Source of the DNA: Pipra filicauda
Lineage: Eukaryota; Chordata; Aves; Passeriformes; Pipridae
Length of the DNA stretch: 64,000 nucleotides
Direction of reading: 5' to 3'
NCBI RefSeq assembly: GCF_003945595.2
Contig: NW_024104765.1
Location: 2,294,001 to 2,358,000 of the forward strand
Below are positions 1 through 12,564 of the stretch, one piece after another. How positions within the stretch are numbered: the stretch's first letter is position 1; each line of letters opens with the position of its first letter. The position numbers were made by a program, and so were the translations under genes. A model generated the notes under the pieces. It searched no databases and was not told the origin of the DNA. It saw only the letters and a program-made list of their open reading frames with translations.

Positions 1-3000
1 GGTTTATGATCTTAGGTTATATATTCCGAAAGAAATGTACACTCTCACCATTTCCCCTGGACACAATAGACCAGATACAAGCAGCTTTTGTTTCAAAAAC
101 TATTATAAAATTGAAGGAGAAAGCTACTGATTGATATATTTAATTTTATTAAACTGAACCAAAGAAGCATGATTGCATCTTTTAGAAACACTAGCAATTA
201 AAAGGACACTTTGAAGAGTGTAAGTTAAATCTCTCTCAGCCTTGATAAGTTTTTGCGACACATATTATACTTTTGACTATGAAAATTACAATCAAGCAAG
301 AAATCATTTCCCTTAAAATGTGAAGATTCTCAAGACATCAGAGGAAAAAATTGAAAGATACATCCAAAAGACGGAAAGATGATGCAGCTGTGTTTCTTTT
401 TACCATTGAAAATCTGTACTAGATGCACTGGTTTACATTACACACTTCTTGCAGTTGTCTATGCACACCTGAAAAAAAAAATGCAGGGTCAGCTTCTGCT
501 CACAGGCCCCAGCCAAGCAAATCCTTTAAGCATGTGCTTAAATTCGGCAGAGGAATAATAACGTCGACATCAAGGAAACTCCACACATGTTTAAGTGATT
601 TAAATGTTCACAGGTTCAGGGTAGTTTTATTTAGGATCTATTCTCTTGTAGCAGTGAGCACTAGCATTTCTTTCATTTTCATTGATGTCTGCCCACTGTT
701 TATAACAGAGAAGAAATTTGTAGGGCCGGGTAACTACCTTCTTTTTTTTGCAACAACCGACGTGTAGGACGAAGGACTGCACCAGCTTTGCTTCGGGCTT
801 GAAACAGAAAAAGCAAATTTTGCATAGGTATAAGTTTATACATGAGCAGTTATCCCTTGTGTTCATACCATCTCACTCTAAATGGGTCCTCCCCAACCCC
901 TCCTTCCTATTGTATTTTATCTAACAATACTGGGACACACAGGCTCAGATATGCTTAAAAATCAAGAATCATGTGAACATGTTATTTGACCAAATGTATG
1001 GGAAAAAAGTTGGTAAAAATCTGTCTTGCAGAAAGAAGTGATGAAGTAGCACTTCAAGGAAAATTAAATTCAGAAGAGCTAACACATTTTTCTTTTTCTT
1101 TTCTTTTTTTTTTTTTTTTTTACTTGAAACAGACATATTCCAGTTTCAGAAAGGAAAAAGAAAAATCCTGACTTTCTTTGTAGTTACAAAGGTTGAAATT
1201 TATTGTTTTTACTGTTGAACTAAGGATAAGATTTAAAAGGAAAAAAAACCACATTGGAACAAAAGTTCTTCCTGTATGCTTCATCTCCACCTGGATCCAT
1301 CTAAGAGTTTAAGTATTCAAAATGCTACTTGTTAAAAACTTGTCAAGCTCAAATGAAAGGTCATTATAATGATATTCAATATTTCCATCCAGAGATAATT
1401 GCATTTATCATGGAGTGGAACTGTGGGGAGCTGAGATACAGAAAAGTAAAGCAAAGCATCCACATTCACACAAAATATAAATGGCAGAAAAGAGAATTTC
1501 AGAATTCCTGAGATTTTGACACACATACTTAACCTCAGACACTGTTTCAGCTCAAGCAGTTCAATTGCATTTAAGGCTTGAGAGATTATACCTTGATATT
1601 CAATTGATAAAAAAGTTATTCTCTCTTGATATGAAACATCTGAAAACATCTGCTAAATATGGAATAAATCTTGCTGACCGATGAAGGAAAGAATATCTTT
1701 TTAAGCAACTGCTTATTCTTTCCTTCAGATACATTATGTGTGGTGAAAAGATACATGATATTTGTTGCTTTCTCTTCAAACCTCTGAATTAACTTTTAGG
1801 CTTTTTTTTTAATCATTTATCTTGAAAAAACAAATCAGAGATGTGGTTGAAAATCAAGTCCCGTATAACACTTTCAAATGCTAGTAATTTGTGTCCAGTA
1901 ATGGATCTTCTTATTCCAAAGATACGAAAACTGCATTATTTGTATTGTACAAAGTGTGCACTGAGACATAAGAATGGAACATGGACATTTCAGACCTAAG
2001 TTGCCCTACGCTTCCTCTACAGAGTGTTTTCAGTGAAGTAAGAGAAATTTTCCCATAGTTTTACTGAGAGCTTAGATATACTCACTTTCTGTAAGTCTCT
2101 GCACGTAACATTTTACTATCATGGTGGACTTAAAAGTCTTTGCTAAAATACCAATAAAAAGCAAAATCTTTATCTTATTTTAAATATTCTATATTTTTTA
2201 TACATTTATTGAACTATTAACATTTAAAGTAATTTGTCCTCCTTCAGCATTAAAAGGCTCAGAATCTTCAAAATTATCATCACTGAGTTATACTGTGGGT
2301 AAGATTAGACAAGATCTGTCAAGAAATCATAGTTGATATTGATTTGGATGTTTGGATTATTGACAAACTGAAATTATATGAAAACAAATAGACACACATT
2401 TATCTGACTGAAAAGAGACGGTATAATAAATTGTTTCTGGTTTAACATCTGAAATCAGAACGGTGACATCCTAATTGGAATTCAAAGGAATACTGAGGTA
2501 GAAAAGTGTTACTGCAGGAGGGAATGTTAACAGTGTGAAAGATTTACACTTACATCTGGGAAAGTCACAGCACATTGGATGAGCTCCAGCAGGTAAGAAA
2601 CCATTTTGTGGGAAAGGCAAATAATTGTATGTCACAGGATCAAAGTAGTTCTTGAAATGTTAGAGGAAATTACTACAGGAGTTTAGAAGAAAGGTTTTCT
2701 CCCTCATGGAAAGCATGCATTGACTGTTGTATGCAGCCAGCGAAAGAGAAGACTGCATGTCCTATGAGTAAAAATGTCAGGAGGGTATTGCTGAAGCTAT
2801 TAGGGAAGCAGGTTGCAGCACAGAGATCACACTGCGCTTTGGTATATGAGGTAAACTTACAACATGAGGTTTCAAACCAAAGGAAATTCCCATAAGAGCT
2901 GAGGGCTAAAGAAAGATTCATTTATTTTGTGTAGTTGTAGGATAGGGCTTTTTTTAGCAAGTATTTCAAGGTCTGGACCTAAGCAACAAAGCAGATTTTT

Positions 3001-4604
3001 GTAAGGGATGTAGGAGGATGTAGATTAGTGTCTTACTGAATTTTGGCAAACCAAATTTGATTTGGTTAAGATACCTCTGTTTCATGATCTGTTGCTTCAA
3101 TAGTCATACCCTAAAGAGAGTTTTTTAAAAAAATATTTAATAAATGTGTTAAATGAAACTAACTCTTTTATCGCCTGAGATAGTTTTGATGTTGATTAAA
3201 CTGCCTTCAGCCTACCTTCAGGTGTTAAATTCAGGGTCTTCAGCAAAAGCCAAGCAAAAAGCTCTTCTTGTCTCCAAAGGAAGGGGTTTGCCCTACGTTT
3301 GCCCTATAAAGGTAGCAGAAGTCAGACAAGCAGGAACTTGAATAAAAATCGAATACTGATTTCAGGATTTGGAGTTTTGAAACTCCTTGAGATTAGTCTC
3401 TCTTGGTTTCCCTTGAAAGTAATGATGGCAGCAGAATTGATTTACATGACAGTGTAGCGACCTGAACCAAGAGCAAATCTTCAAATCCTACTCTATGAAC
3501 GCCTAATCCTGAGAGATTAAGTTACAAAAAGCATTTGTAGGATTCCTTTTTCATCTTTCTTCCCATGGACCTATACCCTAATGAAACAAACAAGCATTTT
3601 GCAAGGATGAACCTGTGAAAGGAAAAGTCTCATTTTCTGTTCTGCAAATTAGTCACATACTCAAAAACTCTGTTTTAGATAATGTGTTAGCACACAACTA
3701 GTACATTATCTGTGTAACATAATGTGCACATGCTCGCTGCAATAGAAGATGCTAATGACCTACTTTAATGAATTACTGTTTATAGGGGAGTTGCACATAA
3801 CAACTCAAAACAAAAGATCCTGTCTCAGAACTCATTTATTTGATTCAAATTATGATTAATAACTACCCAGATAATATGCCTCAAAGAATTTATTTAGTGA
3901 TCACAAATGTCAATGACCTTATTTAATTAAATATACTTTTGAAAGCTAATGTTGACCCATGACTTCACTTATCATAGCATGCAGGATATTCAGATGAGAA
4001 ATCTGGAAAAGGCTTCAGAGTTGTTTGAGAGTGGGCTAACCTGTGAGGACACATTCCAGGTTCTGACCTTTGCCCTCAGGATCGAAGGCTGGTCACCAAC
4101 TTGTTTTATCTGTTGATATAGATTACATTTCCTTCCAGAGCTTTACAACCCTTAATGAATTTTCAAAACTTCTCCTTATATAAGACATTTCTGCTCAAAG
4201 TGAATCTATAACTTCCCTGCGAAAATCTATTATAGTTTGATAGTGAAAAGATTGAGCAATACAGTTGATTCTGCTGTCTCTCTTAAAGCCGCACACTGCT
4301 ATGCTGAAATTGCATAGTATTTGTTGTCTCTCTTTGGATTTTTTTTTTTTAATAGGAATTCCTGGTTGTGAGGACAAAATATTGTAAATGCAGGAACAGA
4401 ATTAAGTTTTTCTCCAGTCACAACTTTTCACTTTATCTCAAAAAAGGTTTCTAAATTCAAAAGCAGCATTGTCTTTTGACAATGACATCATGTTTAGAGT
4501 TACGACTTCGTCTGTCATGTGATGTTAGTCTTTACACCTTTTTTAAACTTTTTTTCAATTTCAATTTCTGACTTTCATTTTCTTTCTCTTTTTGTAATGC
4601 ACAG
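1..4604. other. Unique AT-rich DNA, no gene seen
   Basis: I see no convincing coding region, RNA gene or recognisable transposon here. Open frames are short (about 115 codons at most), lack family resemblance and occur on both strands as expected by chance in AT-rich DNA. A run of 18 T lies at 1104-1121, preceded by more T-rich sequence. A possible splice-flanked open segment near 3211-3300 was considered and not accepted because its donor is weak. Confidence 0.6.
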
Positions 4605-4693
4605 GTTCGTAGCTCAAAAAAGAGAATCTATCTGAAGAAAAGTTCATGGAATGAGGTTGACGCTGAAGCCTCATGGAGTAACACTAGTACAAA
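4605..4693 (+). CDS. Candidate internal exon, gene unknown
   Basis: This 89-nt segment is preceded by a pyrimidine-rich tract ending in TGCACAG and followed by the strong donor AAA/GTAAGAG. Only one of its three frames is open. That frame starts at base 1, reads 29 codons (beginning VRSSKKRIYL, ending SWSNTST) and leaves two bases over. Two CpG dinucleotides occur in a CpG-poor neighbourhood. The peptide is basic at its start and acidic/serine-rich later, and I do not recognise it. The leftover phase would join the next candidate exon (12483-12564) only in that exon's second frame. A non-coding RNA exon or chance are real alternatives. Confidence 0.25.
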
Positions 4694-7600
4694 GTAAGAG
4701 AATTTACTGTACTAGATGATAACAAAAGAAATCTGTCTTCTTCATTCCTTCAAGAAATCAAAATACCCCAATATTCGTTATATAGTACCTATTTATATAT
4801 TTTTTTAGTTAAACAGAATAGGTGCATTCTAGTTGTATAGCATTGGAAAAGGATATTGTTGCTTCCTATAAATTTCTGACAAATTGTGAGATATTCATTA
4901 ACTGTAGAAGTTTCTGAAGTTCAAACAACATACTTCTTTTACTGGAAACAAGAAGCGAATCTTTTGTCTGTATCACTTTATTGTTTACCTGGTTTTCATT
5001 ATATCTTATTCCTGATGAAAATTATCTGAAACAGGGTTTTTGTTAAGTTCTGGTTTCCTTAGCAACCAATACAGAAAATGGGACTGAGGGGAGGAACCCA
5101 AGGCAAAAAAGGAACTTTAATATGAATAGTTCACTCTCCACTATTCTTATAATTAAGGAAATGGGAGAAAAGGGATTTAAAAATGGGAAACAGAAAGAAA
5201 TGAAATGCTAAACAACACTGAGAGTAGAAGTTTATCACTAGTATAACCCATCATTATTTACATATGAAAGCAAGAAATATAAAAGAAGCAGTAGAAATGA
5301 CAAGGAAAGTGTAGTCTGGGCTTGAGTTTGCGCTTCCTGTCAGAAAGTTGGAGTGCTTGCAGTACCATTGGGGGGTGAAAAAAAAAAAAGAACTATGCTA
5401 TACAGTTACCCCAGAGCAGTTAATAAAAAATTTGAGGGGACAAACTGTCAATCTTCCTAATTTTCACTCTCTGAGTTTTAAAATAAGAAGTTTCAAATCT
5501 TGAGTCCTGTGATTTATCAAGGTGCAATTCAATTTAGCAGAAATCACACTAGAAAACACATTCTCTCAAAGTGTTCAGCTATTTACAGAGTCAACAGATT
5601 TTGATAATGCATAGAAACATTCTTTATCATTTTAATATCTTAAATGTCAAAATGGCTCATCTATTTAGCTGGTAAAATTTCCTTTTCCTTGGCAAACCTT
5701 TTCAATGCAGCTACTGCATAGATAAATAAGCAAGAATGAATACAGAAGGGTTAAATTGGAGCAAGTGAATGTACTTTGAGACTTGCAGTGCAAAAATTAA
5801 AAATAGTTTTCATTTCTATCCCAATTACAGCATAATCTTAGAAAAACTAGGACTAGATTTCTCATGCTTACTTCCCCCCCCCCCCCAGCTTACAAGGTGC
5901 TTGTTTTTAAATGTGAGTCATAGGAGCCCTTCTTTATATTTATGCTTTCACCTCTCTGTTCACACATCCAGGAATATAAACAGGAATAATTGTTAAATGA
6001 TAAAGTAGTTACATAATTTTATCAACAGTTTAGACTCTAAATTTTATCATTCCTGAATGCCCTATATAACATATTTTAGAGCCGATGAGACATTCCACTT
6101 TAAATCTTTTTATGCTTTAAAAATAGAGAAGAACCATCTAGACTTTCCCCTAGTTCTCAACTAAAGGCACAGAGTAAATTAAGTATGGTTTATTTATCAT
6201 TTTCCCTACAAAGTGCCAAAAAAAGTGTTTGAAACATGGATACTCAATGATTCTGTATTAAGGACTTTTTAAAAGTGCTTTATTAATTTAAGTATTTTAT
6301 TACATTTTACCAGGATGTAGCTTTTGGAAACTACTACTGCAATTAAAAATGTGATTATTTTTTATTTTCATTTTATTTTAGGCCAGTGATTTTATAAAAG
6401 GCAAGGTTTAAAAGTAACCTTGAGATCAACAAGCAAATACCAGGAAGACATTTCCTAAAAGTAGATGTGTAGGAAGCAGAGATAAGTCCTAATCCTGGAA
6501 GAGGAAACAAACAGATTTAAACTGCAAATAAAGTGACAACTGCTCACAATAAAGGTTATAAGTGTAATAAATCCTTGGAGTAGTTTTCTGAAGAGCATGG
6601 TAAACTGTTCATCATCTCAAGTTTTTATATTGTTACTAAGGGTCCTTATGACTGCCTTCAATTTACAGTTGGAACAAACTGTAATAGAGCAGTGTTGACT
6701 TTGCAAACAGTGATAGGAATAAGTTTCATGCCCTCAGATGTTTTCTCTGATTATTAACAATCCTTACCTTTGCTGTGAACCCATCAAATATAGAAATGTA
6801 ATAATACATAGAAACGACAAAAAGAAATAGAAGACAAAAGCATCCAAGCAGTATTATACATCATACTATGATCGTACTTTCTACTGTTTCCTTATTGTCT
6901 TTAAAGATAACCAAAATGACAAAATATAATTTTTAATCACATATTAATTTTCCCAGTTGCTAAGATATATCAGCTTAAAAAAATCAGAAATTGTGAAAGA
7001 ACAACCCTACATTGCCTTTAAAAATGGTTTAAGTAAGTTGTCTTACTGCATCATGAAACAGAAAAATTTTCATCACATTATTATGAAGGTAAAATCAATA
7101 TCTTCATTTCATAATGCATATCTCAAAAAGTTACTTTAATGCTTTAGGAAGAGCTGGGAAAACCAATGCCTAGTCTATTTAGTTAAGAGAGAAAAAATGC
7201 TCATAAGAAAATGCCTTTAACAAATATCCCAAAAAGTTAGACTGTAATAAGCAGTGCTCTACCTGTCCTTACTGCACAGTTTCTCAGAGGTCTTTGAGAA
7301 GGGATTTCTATGTTAAGTGTGAAACTTATAAGATTAAGCCTTTCTCAGTGAGTTTTTTGAGCAAGTGCACAGCACCATGTATAAGCAGTAAAGATTAATA
7401 TAAAGAATTAAATTTCAGTTTGAATTCTGCATGTACTAAAAGAGAGCCAAATAACCAGGTGTGTACACGTATATGTGCATGCAGATGTTACATTTTAAAC
7501 CTAATGTATTATGACAAAAATATTTTTATGTAAGTTTACGGGGTTTTTTAAAAGACAAAAAGCTTCATCCATAAGGAAAATAAAATCAGCTAACGCCCCA

Positions 7601-8542
7601 CTATCACCGCTACCAATTGCATATCTTTAGTGCAGTTTCAGTGCAGTACATTCTCAAGGCTGACAAGCAAAAGCTTTCTTGCCAGCATATACTTCCAGTT
7701 CAGGTGATCTAATCTCCTACTAACCTTATAGAAATTTTTCTTTATTTTAAAACATTACAGAAATTATATAGATATATAAGCCTGCTAAAATCTCTATAGT
7801 AATATTCCTTCTCCCTTCTGAAAGAATATACTAAGCATATTCCTCATGTAACTTCCTGAGTTTCAGTGGATCTATGCCCAGAGTGAAAGTGGACTGAAAG
7901 CTTTCCACTTCTAAACACAATTCATGTACTAACTGAAGAGATAATCAAATTGAATGTAGTAACTTCCAGGTGAAATCCTATCCCCTTAGGGTGCTTTGTC
8001 TCTCATCTCAAAAGAACCAGGATTTTGTTTTCAATTTTTAGGGACCTTTTTTTCTAAGATAGAAAAATGAGGAAGAATACTTTGAACATCATAGAAAAAG
8101 GCTGAATGCTACAAATCTTATCAACAAAATTAAATTCCACAACTATACAACTTGGATGTTCTACAAACCTTTCAGTCTTTCCAGTTCTGGAAAATTAATG
8201 CACCATGAAACAAACTTTTAATATACTCCTTACTTTTCTTTCTTTCACTCCACTCCCAAGAAAATAATTCCATATTTTATATCAAAGATAGGAAGATATA
8301 TCAGGAAAGTCCATTTTAGAAGTCTGCCTACGTGAAATAAAATTGAATTTTGGCCTTGAGAGTGTTAAAAATAGGTTTGGAGATTTTTTCATAGTAGGGC
8401 TTTGCTATACCCAGTTTGTTCTTGTTTCAATATTAAGAATTATCTTTGTACTTGGTCTTTTAAATAACTTATGAATTTGTTTTTAATTTTATCATTTGTT
8501 ATGAATCTCTTTTAAAATTCAGGTTTGGAAATCATATTTAGA
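4694..8542. other. Unique AT-rich DNA, no gene seen
   Basis: No coding region or repeat family is recognised. A run of 13 C sits at 5874-5886. Otherwise the stretch is AT-rich with scattered short open frames and no CpG clustering. Confidence 0.6.
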
Positions 8543-8775
8543 AATCATAGAATCATAGAATCAACTGTGTTGGAAAAGATCATCAAGTCTAACCCTTGAT
8601 CCAACGCTGTGTTTACTAGACCATGGCACTAAGTGCCACATCCAGTCTCATCTTAAGAACCTCCAGGGATGGAGAATCCACCACCTCCCTGGGCAGCCCA
8701 TTCCAATGTCTGATTACTCTCTCTGTAAAAAATTTCTTCCTAATATCCAACCTAAACTTCCCCTGGCAGAGCATA
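8543..8775 (-). mobile_element. CR1 LINE, 5'-truncated 3' end
   Basis: On the minus strand this ends in two copies of the ATTCTATG-type octamer (seen on the plus strand as atcatagaatcatagaatc), the hallmark CR1 3' terminus. The minus strand also encodes the last part of the CR1 ORF2 protein, including [18 protein letters not shown] and ending DVALSAMV. It closely resembles the end of the larger CR1 at 56.3-57.2 kb, so the two probably belong to one subfamily. The copy begins near the codons for CQGKF and is therefore a short 5' truncation, typical of CR1 retroposition. It is not functional. Confidence 0.9.
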
Positions 8776-8929
8776 ATATTTGACATTAATTTAACAGGAA
8801 TGGCCAAAATACATTTTTAAAGATCCAAACGTGGCAATCCATGACTTTCAAATTATGAAACAGTCCTGGCTAATGACAGGTTTGTGCCATAGCAGATTTT
8901 TTCTCAGAAAGCTATAAAGCGCCATTTCT

Positions 8930-9445
8930 CAGAATAGTTAAGGTGGAAAGGGACAGTTTGAGATCATCTAGATTAAACCTCCTATTCAAGCAGGGTCATC
9001 TACATTTGTTGCCTCCAAAGTCTGTCTGGGAAACTTTTTCCAGTGTTTGATTACATTCATAGCGGAAAAGTTTTTTCTTATATTCAGATGGAATTCCCTG
9101 TTTTTTAACTTGTATGCCACTGGGCACAACAATTTGCTCCTATCAGAACTTTATACTTATTGATCCTCCTGAGTTTTCTTCCATACTGAATCATCCCCAC
9201 TCTCACTGCCTTATCTCCACAAACGATACTCTAATCCCTTTATCACCTTTGTGGCCCTTTGCTGGATTCTTTCCACTACATTCCTATCTGTCTTGTACTG
9301 GGGAGCTCAGAATGGGACCCTGCACTTCAGATGTGTCTCACAAGAGATAAGTAGCGGGGAAAGATCACCTTGTTGACCTGCTAGCAATGGTTTTCCTAAT
9401 GTAATCCGAAATGTTTTTGTCCTTCTTTGCTATGAGGGTGCATAT
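8930..9445 (-). mobile_element. Old diverged CR1 LINE fragment
   Basis: The plus strand carries decayed versions of conserved CR1 3' segments in the order expected for a minus-strand copy: a segment resembling the 3' UTR near 8930-8990, the region around the strongly conserved leucine-proline motif near 9010-9100, and the segment around 9290-9400 that reads like the reverse of the 'paper-thin' CR1 coding block (cttgtactggggagctcag). Many indels and stops show that it is old. The octamer tail is largely lost. It appears more ancient than its neighbour at 8543-8775. Confidence 0.75.
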
Positions 9446-9467
9446 TTCCTCATATTTCCCACTTGTG

Positions 9468-9545
9468 AGGCTGGACATGAGCCGACAATGTGCACTTACA
9501 GGTCAGAAAGCCAACAGTATCCTGGGCTGCATCAAAAATGTCAGA
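9468..9545 (+). mobile_element. Short inverted CR1 fragment
   Basis: The plus strand encodes a recognisable piece of CR1 ORF2, including a block reading KANSILGCIKN. It lies about 20 bp beyond the end of the minus-strand CR1 and in the opposite orientation, and it partly repeats the same element region. It may be an inverted 5' segment of that insertion or an independent fragment. Confidence 0.6.
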
Positions 9546-9708
9546 ACTCCTGAAAACTTCTTAGAAGAAAATATAAGGATTGTGGAATAGGGACATGTTA
9601 TGATCAGGTTCTTTAAAATTATTAGAGAGATACCTCTGCCCAAATTAGGGTGCAAATGAGACCACATGGCAAAGTCAATAGTATGAATTTTTATTTAACA
9701 GTAAATAT

Positions 9709-9777
9709 GAGGTAGAGAGAGATAGAAATAGGAAAAGAGAGAAAGAGGGAGAGGAAGAGGGTGACAGAGAGACAGAT
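9709..9777. repeat. GA-rich purine tract
   Basis: About 70 bases are almost entirely purine on the plus strand (gagagagata, gaaagaggga and similar). This is low-complexity sequence. Short open frames on either strand across it are compositional. Confidence 0.85.
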
Positions 9778-12482
9778 TAAGTGGCAAAAAAATATCATCA
9801 CTTCATAATTCAGCTGTCCAAATACTAGCATCTGCAGCCATCTGCTGCAAGATATCCAAGTCATAAAGCCAAAGCACAAGCATGGAGTTTTTATGTTTTT
9901 ATTACGAATAAAGCCACACTATTTCCAAAGTAATATTCAGTCTGAGATAAATAGACCAACATTAAGATTTACAAAACATGTATTTCTTGTTGAATGGGTT
10001 TGCCTAAGTAAAAATAGTTCATATAATGTTAGGTAAATTACTCTGTGACAGAAAATTTCTAAGGTAGAAAATGTTGAGTAGAAAAACAAGAATGTGCTGA
10101 TATATCAAGGTCTCTACTGATATTACAGATGCTGAGTGAATAATAAGAACAGAAAAATACAGTGAACATCATTAAAAATTCAATATCTAATACTCCATGG
10201 GTCGTCAGGATCTGCTACTGTCCACTGCCTCCAAAGCGACATGCTGCAGTGACATTTTGAAGCAGCATTTACTGAGGTTTAAGTATAACTCACTGTACCT
10301 GAACATTTTCAAATTCATTTTTTGCATAGCTTCAAATGAATAGTTATTCTTTCAGTGGTTTTTAGCACCAATCCTTCATGCCTTCCTGAAATCCATAATC
10401 TGAAAGAGATTGATTTTATTTTTAACTGACATTTAAAAGTGGCAAAGCTTCTTCTACAAACTGCTTGTCACTTAAAATTGTTGATACTCTGTCATCAAGT
10501 GATAATGCAGGATATAATTAGTCCTTTTCAAAATGTTATGCCTTTAAATACAAAAATTATACACATTAACCATGCCTCTTAAAAAAATATGATATATCAA
10601 TGCATGCAAATCACTGTGTCTTTATAAATATTTTCTTAGGAAGCAGAACATCTTATTAATAAGAATCAACCAGAAAGCACTGATCAGCTTTCACAGGGTC
10701 AATTCTTCAGTCATTCCAAATTTTCAGGTGAAATCTAGAAGGATGAAATATCAAATATAGCCAGAATGTCAAACCAAAGAAAAACATGATTTATTTTTTT
10801 TATAAAACTGCTTGAAAGTATTTGAATTTACTAGGATTAAATTAATTTATTGTGAAATTTTGTGAAAATCAGTGAAAATCAGTAAGTCAATTATCAAAAG
10901 AAAAAGACAAAAATTATAGTTTTTATCATTATAGTTTTAAAAGTGTATTTCGGTTTGAATTCAGCTTTCTAATATATGATAAAACTTTCTTTTTTTCTTG
11001 GACTTGTGCAGATATAACCAATTTAAAAACAGGAAAATGATTTTTTGTAAAGTATTTCATAATTTTTACATGTGGAAGACATAATAGATTTGAGCAAGAT
11101 ATCCACCATAAATTTAATTGTGGGGGTACAATATTCATAACTTATTCACTATTCAGTCATGATGTGTTTCTTGCCCTCTGCCTCTGTGGAAATCAAGGTC
11201 TTCATTCAAATCACTGACTGCATCAGAATTTTATAAACTTACTATAAAAAATTATTTGTAGAAATATCGGTGAAAACTTAATTTTTTGTACTATTTTTCA
11301 TCTCATATCTTCTATCTGTATATTCATTTTGTATATAAACACACATATATAACTATAGACATGTGTTCATGTATGCATGTCTCCAGTGTTCTCTGAAGTA
11401 CAAGCACTGGTATCTATCTAAGACCACCTTTCGCAGCTGACACCTCCTCATAAAAAGAGAAATGCACTGTAAAGTGAGCTGGTCCTAAAACGACAGCTGA
11501 AAAGAACAACAAATAGGGCATTCAGCTTGCACATTTTAAGATTCTGACAGAATGACCTCTATTTCTGTCACTTCATAATTTTGTACAATAGTTGTCACAA
11601 AAATAGCAGAAAGATATTGTCATGATAATCTCTAGGTCTTGGTCCTGTAATCAGATCTTTATCCTATTCCCTTGCAAAGTCTCAGAGATGCCTTTTTGGT
11701 GCTGGGAACTTTTCCTTTATTTTGAACAATCTAAAAGCCAATCAACTGCACCAAGCTACAGGTTCTGCATACTGTCAACGTAGGGGGAAAGAATCCACTA
11801 AAGTTTAATTAATTTTGCCCGTGTTAGAAGACAGTGAATTTATAGTCCCACTGTAAAGGCTAGTTTAGATATGTAGAACTGATGAGAGCTGTGGATATCC
11901 TACTTTCCAGAATTATGTACCATGAATCCCACCATAAAAGAGTGCCTGAGGTAAATCACAGATTTCACATTTATGATTGAATTTTTAACTAAATTAAGTC
12001 TTTTTTGTTCAACTGGCTAGACAACGATTTCAGTTGCAAGGTGAGATCTTTGAATCAACAGTAAAAATTATATTTTTCACAAGATCCACTATTGCAGAAA
12101 CAAGAACAGAAATAGCTGAAAGGTTTTAAAATATGGAAATTTTTGGAGCTAAAACACTTCTGTATTTTGATGAGTCACTTGTTTTCATTTCATAAATGAA
12201 TAATATCATAGAGCAGAAAACACATTAACAATAAAAAAATCCACAAAAATCTGAAAGTAACACTTTGCATTTAAAGACACTTGTAAAAATTACTTTTAAA
12301 AATAATCCCCTGTTCTTGGAATTACCAAGATTGTAATCAGAATAAATCGTGCTTCTGATTTGCATCAATAAGGTATGCTGTGATCTCACTATTTCCTGTA
12401 CTTACACAAATATTTCTGGAACGACTTTAATTTACTTTACTTTTTCATCAACATTCTCTTCTTTTCACTGCGTTAGTTGCAG
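9778..12482. other. Unique AT-rich DNA, no gene seen
   Basis: No coding region, RNA gene or repeat family is recognised. It contains scattered short open frames and AT-rich low-complexity sequence only. Confidence 0.55.
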
Positions 12483-12564
12483 GAGTCGTCCCAGGACGTA
12501 TCCCAGAAGGAATCCTGAAGTTTTGCAATGCGCTAGCGAATTTATCTCATGTCCCAGTTCCAAG
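12483..12564 (+). CDS. Candidate internal exon, gene unknown
   Basis: This 82-nt segment lies between a good acceptor (pyrimidine-rich tract, then GTTGCAG) and a consensus donor (CAAG/GTAAGT). Four CpGs fall inside it and one in the acceptor region, which is unusual in this CpG-poor DNA and suggests constraint. Two frames are open. One skips two bases and reads VVPGRIPEGILKF onward to SHVPVP. The other skips one base and reads SRPRTYPRRN onward to CPSSK. The first looks more like ordinary protein. The second is the one in phase with the candidate at 4605-4693. I do not recognise either peptide. A non-coding exon is possible. Confidence 0.35.

Noticed and set aside
3211..3300. Open segment after CCTTCAG and before AAGGTAGCA resembling an exon
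   Set aside because: The donor is weak, the upstream pyrimidine tract is poor and CpG is not enriched. It could be chance.
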